A stretch of DNA of 64,000 nucleotides from Nostocales cyanobacterium Centralia_MAG_434 (GTDB lineage Bacteria > Cyanobacteriota > Cyanobacteriia > Cyanobacteriales > Nostocaceae), in the NCBI GenBank assembly GCA_021324415.1, contig JAJPJF010000198.1:1-64000 (forward strand), read 5' to 3'. This document shows, piece after piece, positions 9,259-19,706 of the stretch. The notes beneath the pieces are model-generated. The model did no database searches. It worked only from the letters and a program-made list of their open reading frames with translations, and was not told the DNA's origin. Made by a program: the position numbers and the translations under genes. The number at the start of each line of letters is the position of its first letter. The stretch's first letter is position 1.

Positions 9259-10203
9259 CTAATTCACACCAGACTCTGATAAACTACAGAGTGCTTGTTG
9301 AGCAGCTTTTATTATCGCTTCTAGATGCTGTTTACTCAACCCATTGTTTACGGACTCTAAGATGAGGGAAGAGAGTTGCTCTGGCGTCAAGTCTTTGATA
9401 TTGATCACTACTTCAGTATTATCTGTATCTGGTATTCGAGAGAAAGCTACAGCTTCTTGATTTGTGATATTTATTGGTAGATGTGTGATACTCTTGCTAA
9501 ACAGTTTTTTTGTGATGCTATCAAGCATCTCACCATCTCCCTTAATGAGAGTTGCAACCTGATAATTTTCAAATTCTAAGGAAGATAATAAGCCTCTAGA
9601 TGAGCTCGAACATGCTTTAATTTCTACGTCTTGTTCAGTCAAAACTTCTGATGCATAGGGAATAACATTAACTTCATGCTGCTCTGATTCTACAAATTTG
9701 TGATTTTTGCATTCTACGACTTCCATAGAAACATGGTCAATCGTGGGTGAATCGTTAAGACTGAATTTCAGATTTTTTTTATATTGAGAGATAAGTTCTT
9801 TGGCTTTGGTGTAGGTGATGTTTTGACCGGAACTCGCAAGTTCTAAAACTTTTGCTCTCGCTGGCTGACATGTGGAGGGAGCAGCAATCAGATAAAGGGC
9901 TGAAGCGGTAATATTCAAATTCGTAAAATTTACGGATTTGAACTGTTCTCCAACCTGCATAAATTTAGTTGCTGCTGATAGACTCCAGTTAAACTCAGAT
10001 TTTATCCATTTTAGGAAACTTCCATGTCCGATACACTGCTTTATCTCAATGAGCCTCTGTCCAATATCAACAATATCTTTACTAGAACGGCGCATCAGAG
10101 CTTTGATTTCATTAGTCGATTGCTGAACACGCACCCGAGTTTTAGTGTCCAGAACACTATAGTCAAAAACTGAAGCATAATCTGATGAGTCACTATGATT
10201 CAT
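9259..10203 (-). CDS. DUF3102 family protein
   Basis: The 314-residue protein has an N-terminal DUF3102 region: IVDIGQRLIEIKQCIGHGSFLKWIKSEFNWSLSAATKFMQVGEQF, then a SALYLIAAPST block and an ITYTKAKELI segment. This family occurs on plasmids and mobile elements of cyanobacteria and resembles DNA-associated helix-rich proteins. The C-terminal half is low in recognisable motifs. Start ATG 10203. Two decayed pieces of related genes lie at 12005 and 29731 inside the same element. The role is unknown; a part in element maintenance or replication is possible. Confidence 0.75.
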   Translation of the reverse strand: MNHSDSSDYASVFDYSVLDTKTRVRVQQSTNEIKALMRRSSKDIVDIGQRLIEIKQCIGHGSFLKWIKSEFNWSLSAATKFMQVGEQFKSVNFTNLNITASALYLIAAPSTCQPARAKVLELASSGQNITYTKAKELISQYKKNLKFSLNDSPTIDHVSMEVVECKNHKFVESEQHEVNVIPYASEVLTEQDVEIKACSSSSRGLLSSLEFENYQVATLIKGDGEMLDSITKKLFSKSITHLPINITNQEAVAFSRIPDTDNTEVVINIKDLTPEQLSSLILESVNNGLSKQHLEAIIKAAQQALCSLSESGVN

Positions 10204-11049
10204 AGGGGATTCACTTTGTTCTTCTATAGTGATAGGTAAGATTAATTGTGATCAATAGTAGTCGCTAAAAAACTGCAGATGTTCAAAAGCTTTTCATAAA
10301 AGATTGATTACCATTTCGAACTTATAGCAACCATCTTCTCAAGATTTTGCATATCAACCATATAATTTAATAAGGTGCCAAGGAAACAATAAAACAGACT
10401 GAATAAGAGTTTTAGCAATTAGTTCATTCTGTGACCAAGGCATGATTATTGAGTTGGTATGAAGCACAATCAAAAATAGTTGTTTAAGATGGTAATCAGC
10501 TTTCCAGCCATCATTGGTGTCAACTTAACGTTTAAACTTTATAATCCCACTTTTACCTGCACTATCCCCTACTTTTCTCCCCCCGCGAGAAGAGAGCTTG
10601 GCTTTACACAAACCCAGGTGAAGTGAAGCATGTAAGCAAGCACTTTTGTCATAATGTAAGCAGCATTATGACAAGATTTTCACTTTAAGTTTACCCAATG
10701 TTCTGCCGTTCTCTCTTACAATTCAAAATTACCACGTTAATTACTGAAAAAATAGAAAAACTGAGCATTGAAATGCTTAACAACGCACAGTGCATAACTA
10801 ATCTTTTTCGTCAATGCATAAGTCTTAACCTCGGTAAACTTCCATAAACCATTTATAGATTTTATAGAGGTGCTCTACATTTAGCTTCATCGGAACCTTT
10901 CCTTAAAATACACAAAGTACCTCTAAAACTACTATTCAAATGCCACAGACTTCACTTTGACGGAAAAACAATAAGTTGATACTCTCCACTCTATAAGGAT
11001 ACTGTTAGCAGACACAAAGCTTTTTTGAATGACTTTGTTAGAGTAAAAC

Positions 11050-11082
11050 CTAGACAAGCTCTAGACAAGCTCTAGACAAGCT
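11050..11082. repeat. Triple 11-bp tandem repeat
   Basis: CTAGACAAGCT occurs three times without interruption. It is too short and has no spacers, so it is not a CRISPR array. Confidence 0.85.
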
Positions 11083-11284
11083 ATTTATATCGGAAGAGCT
11101 TAGCAAAAGTCAACTAGTAAGTTAAAAATATTTAACAGTTGTATAAGTTCTCTATATACATCAATAATTACCAATTATCAAATATGTATTTAACGATTTG
11201 ATGAGTAGTATAAGGTTGTCTACCTTTTGGGACATTAACTAGATTTATGATTAGTAGCAGTAAATAGAATATAGAATATGGAAG

Positions 11285-11406
11285 CTATATCTAAAGATAT
11301 AAATTAGAACTTTAAAAAATTAATAAAAATTTAATTTTTTCATATGGACCCTATATCCAAAGACATAAATTAGAACTTTAAAAAATTAATAAAAATTTAA
11401 TTTTTT
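11285..11406. repeat. Direct repeat, 56-bp unit twice at 66-bp period
   Basis: The units 11285-11340 and 11351-11406 differ at only two positions. Each ends in an AT-only inverted repeat (AAAAAATTAA and TTAATTTTTT arms). It is probably a recent tandem duplication. Confidence 0.85.
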
Positions 11407-12004
11407 ATGAATAAACACTAGCTTTGACGACATTGAAAGTAATATGCAATCAGCTTGATTAAAGTTAAATATTAGCAGCTTCATAGGCATAGTGTACGTA
11501 GGATTGCTAAACACTTTGAGAGCAAACATAGAGTTCGTTCCACAACCTATCGACTAGTTGTATGGTGTTTGTGCTAGTGTTCACCAAACTTTTCCTCACC
11601 AATTGTGTAAATGTGATGCTGGTTATGAAGGGAGCTGGAACTTGTCCTAGTGCATCAAATATAGTTACAATACTTATTATTAAGTAGTGACTAAATGGCT
11701 ATCTGCATGATTTATGGCCAAGTGTTCTAGGTTCAAGCTGTGGCTTAGCTGTTTTAAAAAAGTTTTTTAGAAATTGTCATGGCTTGATTATTAAGTAAAA
11801 GTCATTTATCCCAGATATACTGGTTTATGTAGTTAAGCAGGAAGTGTATCTTTTTTACAGTTTTAACACTGGTATTTTATTTTTTTATTATAAATACTGC
11901 TATTTTTTGCAGTATGCTGAAAACCCCATTTGAGGCAGGCTTGCCTGAAGGCTATAGTAGGGTTGAAGTAGTCGAAAGAAAATAATGAGACACGCACTGA
12001 CTCT

Positions 12005-12104
12005 GTTGGAATTTCAGACAGGTTAAAGAACAATTAAAATTCGTAAAATTTACGAATTTGGAGTTTACTGCTTCAGCCTTTTGTTTCATTTCTGGGTCTT
12101 TCAA
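12005..12104 (+). pseudogene. Decayed DUF3102 gene fragment
   Basis: One plus-strand frame reads WNFRQVKEQLKFVKFTNL followed by EFTASAFCFIS, which aligns with TKFMQVGEQFKSVNFTNL and NITASALYLIA of the intact DUF3102 protein at 9259-10203. The match ends on both sides within about 30 codons. It contains a near-perfect palindrome (12036-12060) shared with the other copies. Confidence 0.65.
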
Positions 12105-13384
12105 ATTCTAATAAGTTAGAAAAAAAGTTTTGGAACTTGTAAAAAGAATTGACTATAGCAAATAAGGTCAACCTCATCAAGCATGACTAGATATCGTGAG
12201 GTGACCCATATTATCTTGTATGAATGAAATATGACTCCCTAGTTACAAGTGATAGTTCTCTTAAACTAGTTAGTCAATAATGCTGGTTGAGTATCTTACA
12301 AAGGAATATTTTTAAGCCATAAGTAATTATGGAAACGCCAATTGCAACTATGACGTTTCTTTATCTTATTTGGCTAACAGCCTCACTCACATTGAGGGTT
12401 ACCAACTAATTATATAAAGCTGTACAAAGTTCAATGTAACAGAAAACAATATAGTCAAAATTTTGTATAGTAATTAATTCGCACATTATTTGTCAAGTAT
12501 CGAGACTTAAACATTTTTGAGGGAGAAACAAGCTTCAAAACCATGCTGGGTAAGGGAAATATATCAAATACTCAAAAATGGCTGAAACCCAGATATATCA
12601 ACAAACTAAAGTAAACGATGTTAAAGTCTCTCTACATATAGATTTGAGGCTTTTGTCTAAATATTTTTTGTCTAAGTCCTGGTATAAAGTCATCATCTAA
12701 AAGAGGGTCATACTTGCTTCAGCAGATTTAGATAACATATATCTAAGTTGATGATTTTTCTGCTGCTCTCAAATAAAATACGAAGATACTAGGCTTATAG
12801 AGATAGTGCAATATAAAGCTTCTCTTATTTCCTGATTAAGGTTTTATTTCTTCCATATGCCAAAGTTAAAAAAATAAGTGCAACTTGTCTAATTTTTTCC
12901 TATTAAGAACTATTGACATAAAAATCATACACTTGTTAGTAGACAATTTTTCGATTTACTGTTAATGTAAAAGAATTAGTCTAGAATTTCTTATAAATCT
13001 TAAGAGCAGATTTATCATGCTCTTTATCCACCCTATGTTTCAGACATTTTTGATGGGTAATGCTCTTGATAAAGTGTGAAATGCTCGAATCTAGATTTTA
13101 TAAGGTTTTGGAAAATCTGGTAAGGAATCTAGGTTAGTTAATTTAGTATCGTAGTCCTAAAGCAATATTCGTAATACATAGTTGCGTGAGACTTATTTAG
13201 CAATCTATCTTAACTTTACCTGATAGCACAAATAGTGTTGATGTAATCGCGGGAGAACCGGGATTTAACAGCGATATAACTTTATTTTGTAAGGAGAAAG
13301 AAGGCTTTATCACTCGCCAAGAAACTTGAACTACAGTATTTGAATTTTTGGGAAATGTCTAACTAGAGTACAGGAATTATAAAT

Positions 13385-16300
13385 ATGCTTGATAAAGCAA
13401 ACATCCCTGCTATTGCAGTTGTTGGCATGGGTTGCTACTATCCTGGTGCTAATAATTTAAAACAACTTTGGGAAAACATACTTGCAAGAAGACGCGAATT
13501 TCGACAATTTCCAGATATAAGATTGCCTGTATCTGAATATTATGACCCAGAGCGAAAGACTCCAGATAAGACCTATGGAAGTCTTGCGGCTGTTATAGAT
13601 GGCTTTAAGTTCGACTGGGCAAATCAAAGGGTTCCAAAAAGAGCTTTTGAATCGTCTGACATTGTTCACTGGCTAGCCTTGGGAGTCGCTATACAAGCTT
13701 TAGAAAATGCCGGATATACTCGTAAAAACGTTCCTACGGAACGCACAGGAGTTATTTTAGGCAATACTTTAACTGGAGAACAAAGTCGTTCTCAATATAT
13801 GAGGCTTCGTTGGCCCTTTGTTCGCAAAGCTCTGTGGGCAGCTGCAAATGCAAAAGGCATACATGCAAAGAACACAGAAGTTCTTGTAGAAACCATGGAA
13901 AAGTACTACAAGTCTGTATTTGCAGCAATTACAGAGGACACTCTGGCAGGTAATTTGGCGAATACAGTTGCTGGCAGAATTTGCAACTTCTTTAATTTTG
14001 ATGGTGGTGGATATGTTGTAGACGGTGCCTGTTCTTCTTCTCTAATTTCTGTAGCTACTGCTTGTTCTCAACTAGCAGCTCACGAGCTAGATATCGTTTT
14101 AGCTGGAGGGGTAGACATTAGTCTAGATACCTTTGAGTTGATTGGCTTTGCTAAGGCAGGTGCTCTCACAGAGAGTGATATGAATGTCTACGATCGCAAG
14201 GCTAGTGGCTTTATTCCTGGAGAAGGATGTGGCTTTGTGGTTCTCAAGCGTTTAGAGGATGCTAGAACGGCTGGAGACTATGTATATGCAGTTATCCACG
14301 GATGGGGAATCTCATCTGACGGTAAAGGCGGAATTACAGCTCCGTCTAAAGTTGGTCAATCAAAAGCTCTACGTCGTGCTTACGACAAAGCGTACTATAG
14401 CATCCATGATCTAGACTTTATTGAGGGACATGGTACAGGAACACCAGTAGGAGATCGCACAGAATTAGAAGGAATTGATTTAGCGATCGCAGGAGATGGA
14501 GAAATTACGCCTCGTTCTATAGGGGTAACTTCTTTTAAATCTTTAGTAGGGCATACAAAAGCTGCAGCAGGAATTGGTGGCTTTATTAAAGCTGTTATGG
14601 CTGTTAATCAAAGGATTATTCCTCCCACAGCTGGTTGCAAGGAACTTAATCCCGTGTTTGAGACCACTGTTAAGTCTATTTACCCGATACTTTCTGGAGA
14701 GGTGCGTCAGCCAACGGATGTTCTCCGGGCTGGAGTTTCTGCTATGGGGTTTGGTGGTATTAATTCCCATATCACTTTGGAATCTGGAGATGCACCTGCA
14801 CCTCAACTAAAACCATCTCTCAAAGAGCAAGCACTATTAGTTTCCAATCAGGATACGGAGTTATTTGTTCTCAGTGCTAAATCCATTACAGATTTAATGA
14901 ACCGGATTCAAACTGTCAAGGAGACGGCACAAGGGATAAGTATGGCAGAAATGGTTGACTTAGCAGTTCAGCTAACAGAGGATATAGACTCTTCACAACC
15001 AGTTCGAGCTGCGCTGATTGCTGACACTCCTATGGCTTTACTGAAGCGTTTACAGCAGTTAGAGCAAATGTTGAATGATATGCCTCCCTCTGTTAAAGAG
15101 GTGAGAATGTCTCCAGAAAGAGATATTTGGGTTGGAAACAATCTCAAAGGCTGTAGAGTAGCTTTTCTATTCCCTGGGCAAGGCTCACAAAAATTGAACA
15201 TGGCTCGAATCATAGTAGAGCGGTATTCCTGGGCAAAGGAATTTCTGGAGCAAGTAGATACTTGGTTAGAAGAAACTGGATGTGAACCCATCAGTAAATA
15301 TATATATCGTCCTCTAGAATGTGCTGCTGATAAAGAGCAAATACAAGCATGGTCTGAATATTTAACCAAAGCAGATATAGCCTCACCAGCCATCTGCTTT
15401 GTTTCTCTGCTATGGCAAAAATACTTGGGATATCTTGGTATTAAGCCTGTTGCCGTGGGTGGCCATAGCTTAGGTGAACTGACAGCATTTTGTGCTGCCA
15501 ATGCCTATGATGAGAAAACCCTTATCTGTCTAGCAGCGATGCGCGGAAAAGCTATGTCTGCTTCTGGGGATCACGTTGGTGCCATGGCTAGTCTAGGCTG
15601 CGATGACCAAACCGCCAAGCAACTATTAGTTGGAGTATCGGGTTATGTAGTTATTGCCAATATCAACAGTCCCACACAGACTGTGATCTCTGGTGAGAGT
15701 GAAAGTGTGGCAGAGGTCATACAAAAAGCTCAGTCGGCAAATATCCAGCTCCGTCAACTCCCTGTTGCTAACGCTTTCCATTCTCAAATGATGTCCTCAG
15801 CAGCAGCATTTTTGCAGGAGCAAGCTCAGATACCACAAATGCTCACGGCAACCTCTATACCCTTATTTCTCAGTGGCAATGGAAAACGGGCAACAGAAGG
15901 CCTAGAATTACGGCAGCACTTTGCTAATCAGATGCTCTCGCAAGTAAACTTTATCTCCTTAGTGAAAGCAATGGAGAGCGAATGCGATCTGATGGTAGAA
16001 GTAGGACCGGGAAAAGTTCTTGCTGGTTTAGTAGAAGCAACTACTGTCTCCCCAAATCTTATATGTCTTCCCTTAGAATCAAAACCTGGACGCGATCGCG
16101 ACTTGAACACCGTTTTAGGTAGTTTCTTTGTCCGTGGTGGTGAAATTAACTGGCAAGTTGTCTATGGCAATCGCTTAATCCATCCTTTTGTCAAAGCATC
16201 TCAACGTATCTTTATTGAGAACCAGTGCGAACGTCCTTTTGAAGTGTCTGATGCAGAAATATCTGCGATCGCTCCGATTGGAAATGGCTTTGTGGAAAAC

Positions 16301-16462
16301 GGAACTCAGACTTACTCATTACATCAAGTTGCAGACTCAGACGAAGAACTAGTGGGAGCTTTAACTGAGTATTTCTCAGAACGTGGTTCTTTCTTGGCTG
16401 AGTTAATTCGAGCTGACCTGGAAAGCTTACCTTTGCTGTCAACCATCACTCAAGATCATTGA
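13385..16462 (+). CDS. Iterative type I polyketide synthase, KS-AT subunit (enediyne/PUFA-synthase-like)
   Basis: The 1025-residue protein has a ketosynthase over about 1-460, with active-site Cys216 in VDGACSSSL and the two His motifs EGHGTGT and GHTKAAAG. An acyltransferase follows over about 585-885, with FLFPGQGSQ and nucleophile Ser695 in GGHSLGEL. The VDGACSSS form and the KS-AT order fit iterative PksE/PfaA-like synthases better than modular PKSs. The C-terminus ends in EYFSERGSFLAELIRADLES, which resembles the N-terminus of the next protein (SYFSHRGHFLAQVIRADLQS). It begins the plus-strand cluster and lies directly upstream of the ACP-KR-DH protein. The product is probably a polyene or long acyl chain; its structure cannot be told. 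Confidence 0.9.
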   Translation: MLDKANIPAIAVVGMGCYYPGANNLKQLWENILARRREFRQFPDIRLPVSEYYDPERKTPDKTYGSLAAVIDGFKFDWANQRVPKRAFESSDIVHWLALGVAIQALENAGYTRKNVPTERTGVILGNTLTGEQSRSQYMRLRWPFVRKALWAAANAKGIHAKNTEVLVETMEKYYKSVFAAITEDTLAGNLANTVAGRICNFFNFDGGGYVVDGACSSSLISVATACSQLAAHELDIVLAGGVDISLDTFELIGFAKAGALTESDMNVYDRKASGFIPGEGCGFVVLKRLEDARTAGDYVYAVIHGWGISSDGKGGITAPSKVGQSKALRRAYDKAYYSIHDLDFIEGHGTGTPVGDRTELEGIDLAIAGDGEITPRSIGVTSFKSLVGHTKAAAGIGGFIKAVMAVNQRIIPPTAGCKELNPVFETTVKSIYPILSGEVRQPTDVLRAGVSAMGFGGINSHITLESGDAPAPQLKPSLKEQALLVSNQDTELFVLSAKSITDLMNRIQTVKETAQGISMAEMVDLAVQLTEDIDSSQPVRAALIADTPMALLKRLQQLEQMLNDMPPSVKEVRMSPERDIWVGNNLKGCRVAFLFPGQGSQKLNMARIIVERYSWAKEFLEQVDTWLEETGCEPISKYIYRPLECAADKEQIQAWSEYLTKADIASPAICFVSLLWQKYLGYLGIKPVAVGGHSLGELTAFCAANAYDEKTLICLAAMRGKAMSASGDHVGAMASLGCDDQTAKQLLVGVSGYVVIANINSPTQTVISGESESVAEVIQKAQSANIQLRQLPVANAFHSQMMSSAAAFLQEQAQIPQMLTATSIPLFLSGNGKRATEGLELRQHFANQMLSQVNFISLVKAMESECDLMVEVGPGKVLAGLVEATTVSPNLICLPLESKPGRDRDLNTVLGSFFVRGGEINWQVVYGNRLIHPFVKASQRIFIENQCERPFEVSDAEISAIAPIGNGFVENGTQTYSLHQVADSDEELVGALTEYFSERGSFLAELIRADLESLPLLSTITQDH

Positions 16463-16470
16463 ATAATTCT

Positions 16471-19400
16471 ATGGATTCATACAACGACGACGAACTGATC
16501 AAATTACTGTCTAGCTACTTTTCTCACAGAGGTCACTTTTTAGCTCAAGTCATTCGAGCCGACCTACAAAGTTCATCAATTTTAGCTAACAAGCCAAAAC
16601 ATACTAAAAAGAATACATCTAACGCGACACAAGAGTCTGAAGTTAAGGTATCTGCACCTCCTTTAGCAACTCATCCAGGTGATCCCGGAAATCAACCAAC
16701 ACATTCGCTTGAGCACGAAAATCAACAGCAAAAAGCTTCCATACAAGACCTTCTTGTGAATTTAGTTGTTGAGCAAACTGGATATCCTCGAGATAGTATT
16801 AACTTGCAAGCAAGATTGCTAGACGATTTAAATCTGGACTCAATTAAATCTGCAGAATTGGTTGCTCAAGCAGCTAAACAAGTAGGAGTTCAAGGACAGG
16901 TCGATCCATCACATTTTGCCAATGCAACCCTCACGGAAATTGTTGAGGCTTTAAAGGAGCTATCTAAACCTCAACAGTCACAGTCACAACAGCAAACGAC
17001 TAGGGAAAATGCACCTGCTGTAAGTGAAGATTTAACCGCTTGGACGCGTAACTTTGTAGTTGAATATGTTCCAGAAGAAGCTACAGCTATCTCTAGCCAA
17101 GAGGAGAATTGGCAAAATACTCACTTATTTGCAATAGATGACTGGAAAACAGCCAAAGTCTTAATAGTAGCTGAATCAGACTCAGCAGATTTTGTTGCAG
17201 CAGTTCATCAAAAACTTCAGCAAATAGGTGCTCAAGTAGAGGTGATTAGCTTTGGGGAAATGCTTGCAGGCTCCCTAATTCAAAAAGTGGAGTTTACTCA
17301 CTTCATTGCCGTACTACCTAGCGATCTCAAAGATGAAACATCTCTAGAAAGACAGCTGAAACGAGCTATGGAACAGCTTCATGCTGTAGCAGCTCCACCA
17401 CCATCATCTCAAGGACAACGGGAGTATACCAGTGTCAGCTATATTCAGTTTGGCGGTGGTTATTTCGGCAAACTGCATCAAATCGGCAATATTGAACAAG
17501 GCTGCACTATTGGTTTTGCATCCACACTCCATCTAGAGCGACCAGACCTCAAAGTCAGAATCATCGATTTACCTGCTGAAGTAGAATCGAGTGCTGTTGT
17601 AGAACGTGTGATTGACGAGATCGCCAGACCAGATGCCTTCCTAGCAGTAGGTTACGATTCACAACTGACTCGCCGAATTCCTCGCCCGAGAATTCAAGAT
17701 AGATCTTTATACACAAACCGTAATCTCACGTGGTCCTCTAATGATGTATTTTTAGTTACGGGGGGAGCCAAAGGGATCACAGCTGAATGTGCTTTAGCTT
17801 TAGCTAGGGTAACTGGTGTAAAAATGGCTTTAGTGGGTAGTTCTCCTCATCCCCAAGATAACCCGATGGGTAAGAGCAGTTCTGAAATTGCTCGTATACT
17901 GAGAAGATTTCGCGATGAAGAATTAACTTGTCAATATTACCAGTGTAATGTTGCGGATGCTCAAGCAGTAGTAGAACTGGTGGCGCAGGTTGATAAAGAT
18001 TTAGGTAACATTACAGGGGTTATTCACGGAGCAGCAGTTAATAAGGCACGACGAGTAGAAAATTGTTCCTTGGCAGAAGCGGAGGCAGAAATCGCACCGA
18101 AAGTATTGGGTGCAATTAACCTCTGTCAAGTACTCCAGAGTAAGCCACCCAAGATATTTGCAGGTATTTCATCAATTGGTGCTGTGGTTGGGTTACCTGG
18201 TAATTCTTGGTATAGTTTTTCTAACGAAGTGCTTGATTTAATCCTGCGTCACTTCCATCAGGAACACCCAGAAACTTCAGTGATTTCCATTGCATACAGC
18301 GTTTGGGCTGAAGTGGGTATGGGAGCACGCATGGGAACTGTCCATAACCTCCGTCGTATGGGGATCAAAGCAATTCCGAAAAATGAGGGTGTGAATCGTT
18401 TTGTACAACTGATGCAAAAAGATCCTGGTGACACTCAAGTTGTGATCACTTCAAGTCTGGGTGGTGTGCAGACATTAGGACGCGGTTTTGATACCTGGCG
18501 AGTTAAACGAGTTCCTCCCCCAGATACATTGAAATTTATCGAGCAGCTACAAATTATCGATCCAGGTATTGAAATCACTGCTCGTACTCACCTCAGCCTA
18601 GAAAAAGATTCCTACGTTAAAGACCACGTTTACAAAGGTTCCTATTTATTCCCCACAGTATTTGGTCTAGAAGCAATGGCACAAATCGTTGCCTATACTG
18701 TGGGTCAAGAAAAGTTTCATACTGTGCGTATCGAGGATATTCGTCTAGAACGACCCATTGTCGTAGATCCTCAAAACGGTGTAGAAATTGAACTGCGTGC
18801 AGAAGTATTTGAACGGGAATCTAGCAATGCTCCCCAACGAGTCTTTGCAGAAATTAGAACCGAGCAAACTGGGTTTACTATGCCTCATTTTGCTGCTACC
18901 TTTGTTTTAGGACAAGAAATGGAAGCTCCAGTTCAAAAAGTGGAACTGCCCACAGAACCTCTAGCTATCAAACCCAAGGAAGACCTCTACAGCTGGTTGT
19001 TATTCCAAGGGCCTCGTTTCCAACGATTGCAACAGATTTACATCCTCAACTCCACAAAAATGGTTTTCCGCACTCAAAGGGATTCTGCGAAGGAATTCCA
19101 AGAGTCTATGGATCGAGCCGATATACCTTTTCTTTTAGGAGATCCTTATTACCGAGATTCACTACTACAGTCAGTACAGCCTATGGTTCCTCAGGATCTG
19201 GGTTTACCCATTGGCATCAAAAGTATTCAGATTTATCAAACCCACATCAAAGGTGTAGAGTCTTGTATTGGTGTTGCTCAGGGAGAAGGCAGAAAAGGCA
19301 AACAGTATGATACCAAGGTTTTCAGTGTCGATGAAGACGGACGGGTAATTGAACAGCTAGAAGGTTATCAATTACGCATAATTGACCATCGTCCCGATAA

Positions 19401-19677
19401 TCCCACTGCCGAAGAATTGGCTAATCGTGGTGATCATAATGAGCAACTTTTACATCAAGAATTGGTTGAGCGAGCCATAGCTTTAGATGTGGCTGCACCA
19501 CAAATTTCCTTAGCGGAGATGCCTGGTATGCACAACTTACCTGCAGAAGAACGTCATCATCGGCAATTACCAATTTTTTCTAAGACTATTGGTAAGTTTT
19601 TAAACTTGTTGGTTTTGTTTCTGATACTCACGGTAACGGCAAAGGCATTTTTTTTCAGAGCGTTGATAAATTTTTGA
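16471..19677 (+). CDS. Iterative polyketide synthase, ACP-KR-DH subunit
   Basis: The protein (about 1068 residues) has one acyl carrier domain near 85-160 with phosphopantetheine site Ser124 in LDDLNLDSIKSAEL. A ketoreductase follows at about 375-690 (VTGGAKGI and a YSFSNE catalytic segment), then a hot-dog dehydratase at about 720-990 (YVKDHVYKG then LFPTVFGLEAMAQ). This order continues KS-AT of the preceding gene, as in enediyne PKSs, where everything is one chain. The ATG at 16471 lies 8 bp after the upstream stop; a TTG at 16459 overlapping that stop is the alternative. The last 30 residues are strongly hydrophobic (FLNLLVLFLILTV) and may anchor the synthase to the membrane, which is unusual. 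Confidence 0.9.
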   Translation: MDSYNDDELIKLLSSYFSHRGHFLAQVIRADLQSSSILANKPKHTKKNTSNATQESEVKVSAPPLATHPGDPGNQPTHSLEHENQQQKASIQDLLVNLVVEQTGYPRDSINLQARLLDDLNLDSIKSAELVAQAAKQVGVQGQVDPSHFANATLTEIVEALKELSKPQQSQSQQQTTRENAPAVSEDLTAWTRNFVVEYVPEEATAISSQEENWQNTHLFAIDDWKTAKVLIVAESDSADFVAAVHQKLQQIGAQVEVISFGEMLAGSLIQKVEFTHFIAVLPSDLKDETSLERQLKRAMEQLHAVAAPPPSSQGQREYTSVSYIQFGGGYFGKLHQIGNIEQGCTIGFASTLHLERPDLKVRIIDLPAEVESSAVVERVIDEIARPDAFLAVGYDSQLTRRIPRPRIQDRSLYTNRNLTWSSNDVFLVTGGAKGITAECALALARVTGVKMALVGSSPHPQDNPMGKSSSEIARILRRFRDEELTCQYYQCNVADAQAVVELVAQVDKDLGNITGVIHGAAVNKARRVENCSLAEAEAEIAPKVLGAINLCQVLQSKPPKIFAGISSIGAVVGLPGNSWYSFSNEVLDLILRHFHQEHPETSVISIAYSVWAEVGMGARMGTVHNLRRMGIKAIPKNEGVNRFVQLMQKDPGDTQVVITSSLGGVQTLGRGFDTWRVKRVPPPDTLKFIEQLQIIDPGIEITARTHLSLEKDSYVKDHVYKGSYLFPTVFGLEAMAQIVAYTVGQEKFHTVRIEDIRLERPIVVDPQNGVEIELRAEVFERESSNAPQRVFAEIRTEQTGFTMPHFAATFVLGQEMEAPVQKVELPTEPLAIKPKEDLYSWLLFQGPRFQRLQQIYILNSTKMVFRTQRDSAKEFQESMDRADIPFLLGDPYYRDSLLQSVQPMVPQDLGLPIGIKSIQIYQTHIKGVESCIGVAQGEGRKGKQYDTKVFSVDEDGRVIEQLEGYQLRIIDHRPDNPTAEELANRGDHNEQLLHQELVERAIALDVAAPQISLAEMPGMHNLPAEERHHRQLPIFSKTIGKFLNLLVLFLILTVTAKAFFFRALINF

Positions 19678-19706
19678 ATACTCTTGAAAGTTATAAACGG
19701 TAAAAA

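Larger units (their letters stand above)
10204..13384. other. 3.2-kb AT-rich gene desert upstream of the PKS operon
   Basis: No frame of 60 codons or more is open in either direction. The stretch holds a triple 11-bp repeat (11050-11082), a 56-bp direct repeat (11285-11406) and a decayed DUF3102 fragment (12005-12104). Its right end must contain the promoter of the polyketide synthase operon (CAGGAATT lies upstream of ATG 13385). Otherwise it looks like decayed DNA with no recognisable genes. Confidence 0.65.

Noticed and set aside
11050-11082. Possible CRISPR array
   Set aside because: The 11-bp units are contiguous with no spacers, and no cas gene is nearby.
14968-15501. 177-codon frame antisense to the PKS AT domain
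   Set aside because: It is a shadow of the well-supported PKS gene, with no domain of its own.
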